From assembly GCA_903844835.1 (NCBI GenBank), contig CAIMUU010000002.1, positions 1-9,650 on the forward strand: a stretch of 9,650 nt of DNA, read 5' to 3'. The translations under genes were made by a program, and so were the position numbers. The notes beneath the pieces were generated by a model. That model was given only the letters and a program-made list of their open reading frames with translations, was not told where the DNA came from and searched no databases. The stretch is from an uncultured bacterium (GTDB lineage: Bacteria; Patescibacteriota; Saccharimonadia; Saccharimonadales; Saccharimonadaceae). The first letter of the stretch is position 1; each line of letters opens with the position of its first letter. This document shows positions 1 through 5,438 of this stretch, piece by piece.

Positions 1-162
1 AGTAAATATCTGCCTGTAATTCTTTTGGGATATGAAGCATATATCCTAAAAACTGATGCACAGCGCAGAGAAAAATTTCTCAAGACTACTGAAGGAAAAA
101 TTCTCTTCAGACAGCAGTTTAGGGATATTTTATCAACATGGGCCAGTAACTCAGCTGGTTAG
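1..162 (+). CDS. GIY-YIG family nuclease, C-terminal end (5' truncated by window)
   Basis: Frame 1 is open from the first base to a TAG at 160-162, giving 53 residues. The stretch GYEAYILKTDAQRREKFLKT, followed by EGK and a QQF..IL tail, matches the C-terminal part of small GIY-YIG nuclease domain proteins. In that family the pattern is roughly Y-EA-(x)n-DA-xxRE-K-(Y/F)-LKT/S-xxG, with the E of the RE-K segment in the metal-binding part of the active site. The GIY and YIG strands themselves lie outside the window. Small free-standing members of the family are common in bacteria, and some relatives are homing endonucleases or repair enzymes (UvrC N-terminus). The function of this copy cannot be told. 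The last seven codons and the stop overlap the 5' half of the tRNA-Lys gene, so either the natural stop was lost or the overlap is tolerated. The family call is fairly firm; the exact end of the functional protein is not. Confidence 0.72.
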   Translation, partial: SKYLPVILLGYEAYILKTDAQRREKFLKTTEGKILFRQQFRDILSTWASNSAG

Positions 163-216
163 AGTGTCTGCCTCTTAAGCAGAATGTCGTGGGTTCGAGT
201 CCCACCTGGCCCACCA
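140..216 (+). tRNA. tRNA-Lys (anticodon CTT), CCA encoded
   Basis: A full cloverleaf can be drawn. The acceptor 140-146 (GGGCCAG) pairs with 206-212 (CTGGCCC). The D stem is 149-152/162-165 with GG at 157-158. The anticodon stem TCTGC 167-171 pairs with GCAGA 179-183 around the loop CTCTTAA, with anticodon CTT at 174-176, which reads the Lys codon AAG. The T stem GTGGG 189-193 pairs with CCCAC 201-205 around TTCGAGT. The discriminator is A213, and CCA is encoded at 214-216. All stems are perfect Watson-Crick, so this copy should be functional. It starts inside the reading frame of the preceding nuclease gene and is followed at once by a strong terminator. A possible -10 (TATTTT, 126-131) lies just upstream, but no convincing -35 was seen, so it may be cotranscribed with the nuclease gene. 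Confidence 0.95.
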
Positions 217-287
217 AATAAAATAAGCCATCCGTTTGGATGGCTTATTTTATTTGCTGTTCCACGCGAGACTCGAATCTGCGACAT
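184..287. repeat. Long imperfect palindrome: tRNA-Lys 3' segment plus inverted degenerate copy
   Basis: Bases 184-233 (tRNA variable loop, T arm, acceptor 3' strand, CCA and left terminator arm) align without gaps to the reverse complement of 238-287. By hand 41 of 50 positions match. All nine differences lie in the tRNA part, and the 18 terminator bases are identical. The - strand copy keeps the TTCGAGTC T-loop core, but its T stem is broken by mismatches and the CCA position reads GCA, so it is not a functional tRNA end. The pattern suggests an inverted duplication around the terminator loop, followed by decay of the copy with no function to protect it. Confidence 0.85.
216..255 (+). terminator. 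Intrinsic terminator after tRNA-Lys
   Basis: A perfect 18-bp inverted repeat (216-233 with 238-255) closes on a 4-nt GTTT loop. The GC-richer core AAGCCATCC/GGATGGCTT is followed by a T-rich run, and the complementary A-rich run lies upstream, so it could work in both directions. It begins at the last base of the tRNA CCA. It is also the centre of a much longer imperfect palindrome that includes tRNA sequence (184-287). Confidence 0.85.
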
Positions 288-294
288 ATCAATG

Positions 295-436
295 GAATGT
301 CGTGGGTGAGGAATGCCTGTGGCATTCCGCAAGGCCGGAAACTGATTGTAAACTATGTTTACAGTAAGTTGAGGCGGGGTCGAGAAAAATTTCGGAGAAA
401 TTTTATCGTGACCGAGTCCCACCTGGCCCACCAAAT
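295..436 (+). repeat. Second direct copy of the tRNA-Lys 3' segment, split in the T loop
   Basis: Bases 295-307 repeat tRNA positions 182-194 exactly (variable loop, T-stem 5' strand and first T-loop base). Bases 413-436 repeat 196-219 exactly (T-loop remainder, T-stem 3' strand, acceptor 3' strand, CCA and three following bases). The two pieces are 37 nt in total, identical to the functional gene, and separated by 105 nt where the tRNA has one base (T195). No acceptor 5' strand, D arm or anticodon arm lies upstream, so this is a fragment rather than a whole split tRNA. The 24-nt piece 413-436 has the form expected of an attachment-site duplication left by integration into a tRNA 3' end. The 13-nt piece 295-307 is not explained by that model. 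Confidence 0.85.
308..412 (+). other. Structured three-hairpin insert within the split tRNA copy
   Basis: This stretch folds almost end to end into three stem-loops. Hairpin A is GGAATGCC/GGCATTCC (310-317/321-328) with a TGT loop. Hairpin B spans 340-370, with a perfect TGTAAAC/GTTTACA core (347-353/357-363), a TAT loop, and an outer AACT/AGTT pairing. Hairpin C spans 378-413, with AAAATTT/AAATTTT around CGGAG and an outer CGA/TCG plus GGT/ACC. The flanking tRNA pieces GTGGG (302-306) and CCCAC (418-422) can still pair, so the insert would sit as a multibranch loop on an intact T stem. It has no coding potential. It could be a small non-autonomous palindromic element, a decayed integration remnant or a structured RNA. 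Whether it is transcribed is unknown. Confidence 0.55.
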
Positions 437-437
437 T

Positions 438-473
438 AAAAACAAGACCTTTACGGTCTTATTTTCTTTTTTC
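438..473 (+). terminator. Intrinsic terminator after the split tRNA copy
   Basis: The stem AAGACC/GGTCTT (444-449/455-460) has a TTTAC loop and is extended by AAAA/TTTT across one mismatch. A T-rich tract follows (461-473). It lies just after the CCA of the partial tRNA copy, in the same relative place as the terminator after the functional tRNA, and isolates the hydrolase gene from upstream transcription. Confidence 0.75.
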
Positions 474-482
474 CTAGTAGGT

Positions 483-488
483 TATAAT
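483..488 (+). promoter_or_regulatory. -10 box for the alpha/beta hydrolase gene
   Basis: There is a consensus TATAAT right after the terminator. No good -35 is visible 16-18 nt upstream, where the sequence is the T-rich terminator tail. The start site would fall near 495, giving a leader of about 29 nt to the hydrolase ATG at 524. An ATG at 498 sits 9 nt after the box but opens only a 13-residue frame. Confidence 0.6.
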
Positions 489-523
489 AATCATATCATG
501 CTAAAGGTAGAAAATGGTCCCGT

Positions 524-1333
524 ATGTTTAAGTCGGTAAAAACTTTTTTAGATAATCTTTTTTTACCACGGACTTTGCGTGTTGCAAAGGATATTGGTTC
601 AAAATCGTTGCCGGTTATTGTGCTACTTCACGGCATTGCGGCCACGGCTGGGACTTGGGATTTATTGATTAAAGAAATTGACATCAGCAAATATCGAGTT
701 GTAGCGCTAGATTTGCTTGGTTTTGGGATGTCGCCGAAGCCGTCGGGCTGTAAGTATTTTGTCGAGGACCATGTGGCCTATGTCCATAGGACTATCAGGA
801 AACTTAAGATAAAAAGTCCATATATCGTTGTTGGTCATTCGATGGGTTCAGTCATTGCGGCTCGTTATTGTCGGATATATTTTAATGAAGTTAAAGCTGC
901 TTATTTACTAAGCTTGCCTTTATACATCGACAAGCCAGAGCCACTAAAGCGTTTGGTTGATAGGCAAATTGACATATATTTTGCGGCCTATAGATTCCTA
1001 TCGGAAAATAAAGACTTTACAATTAATAATTCTCAAAATTTGCGCAAATTATTAAGAGTTTATGATGGCATGGATGTGACCGAGGATAATTGGGAGGGTT
1101 TTAGGTTATCACTCAAAAATACGATCATTAATCAGGATGTGATTGGTGATATCGAGAACGCTAGAGTGCCAATAAACATCTACTATGGTGACTTGGACGA
1201 ATTATTGCCACAAAAAAGTATTGATAATTTGGCGTCACTAGACAAAGTTAAGGTTACAAGATTCCAGATAGTTGGTCATTTAGTCGGGACTAGATTTGCG
1301 AAGTTGATGGCTCGGATTATTAATGAGGCCTAG
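524..1333 (+). CDS. Alpha/beta hydrolase fold protein
   Basis: The protein has 269 residues and is probably a soluble cytoplasmic serine hydrolase (esterase, lipase or C-C hydrolase type); the substrate cannot be inferred. The fold is clear. The strand and oxyanion-hole motif VIVLLHG is at 31-37, DLLGFGMS at 63-70 is the usual D-x-x-G-x-G-x-S loop, and the nucleophile elbow GHSMGS at 104-109 puts Ser106 as nucleophile. The GDLDELLP segment (222-229) gives acid Asp225, and GHLVG gives His252. All three triad residues are in the expected order and spacing, and the length is typical. ATG 524 is chosen because the frame has a stop at 488-490 and no other usual start before it. The Shine-Dalgarno is weak (AGGTAG at 505-510). 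There is no signal peptide. The gene stands alone between a terminator and the next promoter region. Confidence 0.88.
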   Translation: MFKSVKTFLDNLFLPRTLRVAKDIGSKSLPVIVLLHGIAATAGTWDLLIKEIDISKYRVVALDLLGFGMSPKPSGCKYFVEDHVAYVHRTIRKLKIKSPYIVVGHSMGSVIAARYCRIYFNEVKAAYLLSLPLYIDKPEPLKRLVDRQIDIYFAAYRFLSENKDFTINNSQNLRKLLRVYDGMDVTEDNWEGFRLSLKNTIINQDVIGDIENARVPINIYYGDLDELLPQKSIDNLASLDKVKVTRFQIVGHLVGTRFAKLMARIINEA

Positions 1334-1339
1334 TTTTTT
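1309..1339 (+). terminator. Possible weak terminator at the hydrolase stop codon
   Basis: GGCTC (1309-1313) can pair with GAGGCC (1325-1330) with one bulged G, and six Ts follow at 1334-1339. It overlaps the last codons of the hydrolase. The stem is short, so this is a tentative call. Confidence 0.3.
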
Positions 1340-1398
1340 CTGGCAGTTGTCGCCGAGTTCCCTGCTTATTGAATATATTGGCCTCTCAGATTAAACTA

Positions 1399-1420
1399 TA
1401 TAAGCTATGAAGACGAGAAT
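1399..1420 (+). promoter_or_regulatory. Possible -10 elements for the membrane protein gene
   Basis: Two candidates lie in the 97-bp gap before the 525-residue protein. TATAAG at 1399-1404 would give a leader of about 20 nt. GAGAAT at 1415-1420 would place the ATG 10 nt downstream, as in the other leaderless-type promoters here. A perfect TATAAT at 1423-1428 is too close to the ATG at 1431 to serve that start. No strong -35 was seen. Confidence 0.3.
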
Positions 1421-1430
1421 AATATAATTT

Positions 1431-3008
1431 ATGGATAATTTATTAAATGCTAATGGCGTTTCTTTGCGCAACCAGTTGGTCCTTGCAAGGTCAGAGGAAA
1501 ATTGGGGTGGCAAAATTGCTGGCAGTGACAAACTTATTAATGTTGCAGGTGTTGGCACGATTGTCTCAACAACTTTTGAACAACTTCGTAATGCTGCCGA
1601 GTATGCCCAAGAACATCTTTTGATGCAAAAGGCGATTCGCCGTTTTTTTGTTAGAAACCTGTCTTTTCAGATTCAAGCAAGTGTAAAAAAGGTGATTGCC
1701 GAAGAGCTGATTAGCGAATTAACTCAATCTGGCTATGTTAGAAATAATACTCAGCCCGTAAAATCAATCGATGAATTACTTGATTTGATAACTGAGCATT
1801 ACGATAATTATTGGCGGCTAAAAAAATCTGGCGTTGATGTCGGCAGAGCTCAAGCTTGGACGCTGGATTTATTATCCGTAGGTAGTGAGAGAATTATTGT
1901 CACCGAAAAACTTCTGCCGGTGTTTGTCCAGTTTGTCTATCGTCATTATCAGGAAACATTCCAAAAAGATTTCTTTTGTTCTAGTGAATTGGATGAGTTA
2001 GATTATGAAGTGAGCTTATATATTTCAATTTATCGCTCTCTGCTAAGGTCTGATATCGCGACTGTTCGATATGGCATGCAAAAACTTTACGCTGCCTCGG
2101 ATGCAAAAATTGATGAATATGCCAATTTCCATAAAAGAATTGACACGATATTTAATTCAATTTTAACTAATAAAATTACCAATTATATTAACAAGTATGG
2201 TGCGCCACTGCGGGTATTAAAAAGTTTTATACTTGAAAATGGAAACGCCAGTACATTACTCGCCAGTCAGGAACTTTTCAATGCGGCATATGCTGATCAA
2301 ATCGACTCGGACTATCGAAAATCTAAAGCCAAACTAAATCGTGGCTTAATCAAAAGTATTCTATTCTTGCTAATCACCAAGACAATTATTGGCATCGCAA
2401 TCGAGATTCCTTACGACATATTTGCGACAGGGATAGTTATGGTTTTACCGCTAATAATTAATCTATTTACGCCAGTAGCCTATATGGCATTATTGCGACT
2501 GGGTATCCATTTGCCGGACAAAGCCAACACTCGTGCGATAAAATTATATATGGATAATGCGCTTTTCAGTGAGCCGGACGAATCTTATCAAATCCGCTCA
2601 AGAATAAGCAAAAAAAGTTACCCGATTGGTTTTAGAATTGCCTATGCATTAATGTTTATGTTGGTATTTGGGTTCGTTATCAATGTCTTATACAATCTTG
2701 ACTTTAACTTTGTCCAAATTGCCATATTCTTTATCTTTTTTGGTTCGGCAAGTTTTTTGGGCTTCAGATTGACTGGGATTGTTCAGGAGTTGGAGCTTGT
2801 TACCGAGAGACCAAGTATTATTACCTCTATCCGAGATTTTCTATTTTTGCCATTTACTATTTTGGGCAAATGGCTGTCTGACAAGTATCAGAAGTTTAAT
2901 ATCGTTGCGGTAATTCTAGATACAATAATTGAGTTGCCACTAAAAACCGTCCTAAGACTTATTAGGCAATGGGGCGGATTTATCGATGCGAAAAAGGATG
3001 ATATTTAA
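1431..3008 (+). CDS. Membrane protein of unknown family
   Basis: I do not recognise this 525-residue protein. Residues 1 to about 300 look soluble, charged and largely helical, with no signal peptide. Hydrophobic segments then appear at about 306-325, 332-356, 400-421 and 427-447, consistent with two pairs of membrane helices separated by a roughly 45-residue charged loop (about 357-399). Two more weakly hydrophobic stretches (about 466-479 and 489-506) end in a charged tail, FIDAKKDDI. The architecture is a large cytosolic N-terminal domain anchored by a C-terminal four- to six-helix bundle. No catalytic motif, nucleotide-binding loop or metal cluster was seen. ATG 1431 is the only ATG near the start of the frame (the next Met is residue 65). 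There is no Shine-Dalgarno. The gene is convergent with the phosphoketolase gene, 12 bp apart. It could be an envelope or transport-associated protein, but that is a guess. Confidence 0.8.
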   Translation: MDNLLNANGVSLRNQLVLARSEENWGGKIAGSDKLINVAGVGTIVSTTFEQLRNAAEYAQEHLLMQKAIRRFFVRNLSFQIQASVKKVIAEELISELTQSGYVRNNTQPVKSIDELLDLITEHYDNYWRLKKSGVDVGRAQAWTLDLLSVGSERIIVTEKLLPVFVQFVYRHYQETFQKDFFCSSELDELDYEVSLYISIYRSLLRSDIATVRYGMQKLYAASDAKIDEYANFHKRIDTIFNSILTNKITNYINKYGAPLRVLKSFILENGNASTLLASQELFNAAYADQIDSDYRKSKAKLNRGLIKSILFLLITKTIIGIAIEIPYDIFATGIVMVLPLIINLFTPVAYMALLRLGIHLPDKANTRAIKLYMDNALFSEPDESYQIRSRISKKSYPIGFRIAYALMFMLVFGFVINVLYNLDFNFVQIAIFFIFFGSASFLGFRLTGIVQELELVTERPSIITSIRDFLFLPFTILGKWLSDKYQKFNIVAVILDTIIELPLKTVLRLIRQWGGFIDAKKDDI

Positions 3009-3020
3009 TAGCCGAGACTG

Positions 3021-5351
3021 CTAATTCCACTGCCAAGCATCAATTTCGGGCATATCGACGCCATTTTTCTTGATATATTCGGTGTTCTCGTCAATTTTTT
3101 GGTGATATTTAATAATAATCTTTTTGGCGTCTTCTTCAAGTATTCTGCCAGAACCAATTAGTTTTTCAAAGATAGCCATGACAATGTGATAGCGGCTAGT
3201 TTGGTTGCGAACGTGCATGTCAAAAGGTGTCGTCGTACTGCCACATTCAATATAGCCACGGATATCAAAGCGACTGGCGTCTGTTGCATAGTTAAACAAA
3301 ATGGCCTTTAAGGTTTCGGGATAGCCATGGAAGTTGCAGATGACTGGTTTGTCGGTGGTAAATTGGCGATCAAATTCGGCGTTATCAATGCACCTATTGC
3401 CTTGGCCAAAACCACGGCTCGTAATTGAACTTACATTAACACAGCGCAGTCGTAAGCCGGGCCATTCCGATTTAGCCAGTTTGATTGCAGCCATTATTTC
3501 TTTAGTAGGGTAATCGCCAATGCCAACCAATACCACATCAGGGTCTTTATCGCTGGCAAAACCCCAGGTCATTAAGCCTTTTTGGAGTTGTTCGCGGGCC
3601 AGTTGTGGCGTTAACCAACGCGGTTCAAGGGTTTTGCCAGCGCAGATAACATTTATGTGTTTAACGGATTGCATAATTCGTTCTAAGACAACTAAGGTGA
3701 TGTTTCCGTCGGCTGGGAAAAAGACGTCAACAAAGTCGCCGTGTCGGCGCAAGGCATCGTCAATAAAGCCGGGGTTTTGATGGCTAAAACCATTATGGTC
3801 TTGGCGCCAACCAGAGCTCGTTAGAATATAGTTGAGTGACGGGAAGTCGCCTCGCCAACTGAAATCGGCGGTGTGTTTAATAAACTTAGCGTATTGGTCC
3901 ATCATACTGACGACAACTTGGATAAAAGCTTCGTAGCTTGCAAAAATAGCGTGACGACCAGTTAAGATGTAGCCTTGGGCTAGCCCTTGTAGGTTGTGTT
4001 CGCTCAACATTTCCATAACCCGACCATTTGGTGCTAAATCTTTGTCCCATGGTTCAGTCGGCCACACCCAACCCCTAGAAGTCGCATCGAAAATGGCATT
4101 TAATTTATTGGAATAGGTTTCATCTGGTGACATCATTCGGAAGTTTCGTTCTGCTTGGTTTATCTTGAAAACCTCTTTTAAATATAGGCCGGCTCGAATC
4201 ATGCTACTAGAGCCAATTGTGCCCGGAATAGTTGCATCCTCGGCAAATTGGTCAGCAAGTGGCAGATGAAGTGGCCTGTAGACGGCTTCGCCACCGTGAG
4301 CGTGCTTGGTCATGCCCATGCGTTGGTCGCCGGTTGGTACGATGTTTTTTACAAAATCACCAAAGCCGGTTTCGCGATCAAATAACTCATTAAATTTATA
4401 GGAACGGAGCCAATCTTCCAGCATCTTGAGTTGGTCTGGATCGGTTTTAGCTTCCATTAAAACAACTTGATGCGACAAACAGTTGCCTTCGATTTTATTG
4501 CCCTTAAGCTCTTTTGGGCCAGACCATCCCTTTAGAGTTCGCATAATTATCATTGGCATACGTGGCCCAACAATTGCTTCTTTTGACTCTTTTATGCTCC
4601 AAATCAAATGGTGTGCCCATTCCAAAGTGTCTTCCATTTGTTGGTCTAAGTTATCGCCACTGACGATTCTTGGTTCGTAGCCGTAACCCCAGAATAGGGC
4701 TTTAAGTTCATCGTCGCTCATTCGTCCAAAGACGGTTGGAGCGGATATTTTGTAACCGTTCAAATGTAGGATTGGCAAGACGGTACCATTTGTCTTAGGG
4801 TCAACCAATTTATTTAAATGCCATGCACCAGCTGCTGGTCCGGTTTCGGCTTCACCATCTCCAACCAAGCAGGCCACAATCAAATTTGGGTTGTCTAGGG
4901 CGGCACCATAAGATGTAGCCAATGAATAGCCTAGTTCGCCACCCTCTAGGATTACACCGGGGGTGCCAGGATTGCTGTGGCTTGGAAAACCATATGGCCA
5001 GCTAAAATTACGGCAGATATAGCCGATACCGTCGTAGGTGGGTTTAGCTTTGGGATAAAATTCACCAAGCGAGCCCTCGACAAATAGGTTGGCTTGTAGG
5101 GCCGGAAATGCGTGACCAGGGCCTAAAACAAACATCATTTCTTGACCATATTTGCGAATTAACTTATTTAGGTGAGAATATATTAAATTAACACCTGGCC
5201 CAGAGCCCCAGTGCCCAAGTAGGCGTGGCTTGATGTCGTCGAAAGTTAGTGGTCTTTCTAGCAAGAAGTTGTCTTGCAAAAAAATCTGTGCCGCAGTTAA
5301 GTAATTAGTGGCGCGTCTAAAACGTTCAAAATCGATTATTTCATTATTCAT
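3021..5351 (-). CDS. xfp: D-xylulose 5-phosphate/D-fructose 6-phosphate phosphoketolase
   Basis: This thiamine-diphosphate enzyme cleaves xylulose 5-phosphate or fructose 6-phosphate with phosphate. It gives acetyl phosphate plus glyceraldehyde 3-phosphate or erythrose 4-phosphate, and is the key step of heterofermentative and bifid-type sugar breakdown. At 776 residues it is slightly short of the usual 790-825. Visible signatures are KPRLLGHWGSGPG (41-53), GPGH (77-80), PSHSNPGTPG (123-132), the ThDP/Mg motif GDGEAETGP (164-172), LHLNGYKI (195-202), SHQV (293-296), PDETYSN (409-415), GRVMEMLSEH (443-452), TGRHAIFASYEAF (464-476) and DHNGFSHQNPG (518-528). His47, His80, His125, His294, Glu473 and His524 align with the known catalytic or ThDP-contacting residues. 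GPGHAFPA replaces the more usual GPGHGGPA. It is transcribed alone, divergently from folD. Substrate preference between the two sugars is not visible. Confidence 0.95.
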   Translation of the reverse strand: MNNEIIDFERFRRATNYLTAAQIFLQDNFLLERPLTFDDIKPRLLGHWGSGPGVNLIYSHLNKLIRKYGQEMMFVLGPGHAFPALQANLFVEGSLGEFYPKAKPTYDGIGYICRNFSWPYGFPSHSNPGTPGVILEGGELGYSLATSYGAALDNPNLIVACLVGDGEAETGPAAGAWHLNKLVDPKTNGTVLPILHLNGYKISAPTVFGRMSDDELKALFWGYGYEPRIVSGDNLDQQMEDTLEWAHHLIWSIKESKEAIVGPRMPMIIMRTLKGWSGPKELKGNKIEGNCLSHQVVLMEAKTDPDQLKMLEDWLRSYKFNELFDRETGFGDFVKNIVPTGDQRMGMTKHAHGGEAVYRPLHLPLADQFAEDATIPGTIGSSSMIRAGLYLKEVFKINQAERNFRMMSPDETYSNKLNAIFDATSRGWVWPTEPWDKDLAPNGRVMEMLSEHNLQGLAQGYILTGRHAIFASYEAFIQVVVSMMDQYAKFIKHTADFSWRGDFPSLNYILTSSGWRQDHNGFSHQNPGFIDDALRRHGDFVDVFFPADGNITLVVLERIMQSVKHINVICAGKTLEPRWLTPQLAREQLQKGLMTWGFASDKDPDVVLVGIGDYPTKEIMAAIKLAKSEWPGLRLRCVNVSSITSRGFGQGNRCIDNAEFDRQFTTDKPVICNFHGYPETLKAILFNYATDASRFDIRGYIECGSTTTPFDMHVRNQTSRYHIVMAIFEKLIGSGRILEEDAKKIIIKYHQKIDENTEYIKKNGVDMPEIDAWQWN

Positions 5352-5361
5352 GCTTGTGCTT

Positions 5362-5390
5362 ATTGTATCTTAGCAACGAGCATTTGTAAA
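5362..5390 (-). promoter_or_regulatory. Promoter of the phosphoketolase gene
   Basis: On the - strand, -35 TTTACA (5385-5390) and -10 TACAAT (5362-5367) are 17 nt apart. Each differs from consensus by one base. Only 10 nt lie between the -10 and the ATG at 5351, with no Shine-Dalgarno, so the mRNA should be leaderless or nearly so. The -10 overlaps TGCTAAGATA (5375 down to 5366), a sequence also present in the folD promoter. Confidence 0.75.
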
Positions 5391-5420
5391 ACCTTGAAAT
5401 TTCTAAAATAACAGGCTATC

Positions 5421-5434
5421 TGCTAAGATATAAG
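5421..5434 (+). promoter_or_regulatory. Promoter (-10 region) of folD
   Basis: An extended -10, TGC-TAAGAT (5421-5429), lies 9 nt before the folD ATG at 5439. An overlapping alternative is TATAAG (5429-5434). The -35 region is poor (TTCTAA at 5401-5406, 17 nt upstream), as is common with an extended -10. With so little space and no Shine-Dalgarno, a leaderless mRNA is predicted. Confidence 0.6.
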
Positions 5435-5438
5435 CAAC

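Noticed and set aside
308..412. Group I or group II intron in the tRNA copy
   Set aside because: At 105 nt it is too short, no intron core elements are visible, and the upstream half of the tRNA is missing, so splicing would not give a tRNA.
159..434. A 91-residue - strand reading frame over the tRNA region
   Set aside because: It is antisense to the tRNA. Its end (GGPGGTRTHDILLKRQTL) is the familiar false peptide from translating tRNA genes backwards; no promoter or start signal supports it.
240..539. A 99-residue + strand frame through the terminator, tRNA fragments and second terminator
   Set aside because: It crosses two terminators and structured repeats and has no recognisable protein features. 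Only its last 13 codons (from ATG 498) are discussed, as a possible upstream frame.
1325..1385. GAGGCC (1325-1330) and GGCCTC (1380-1385) as an inverted repeat
   Set aside because: There are only 6 bp with a 49-nt loop and no T tract after the second arm; likely chance.
1423..1428. TATAAT as the promoter of the 525-residue membrane protein
   Set aside because: It ends 2 nt before the ATG, so transcription would start inside the coding region, and no other ATG follows until residue 65. An upstream element is more likely.
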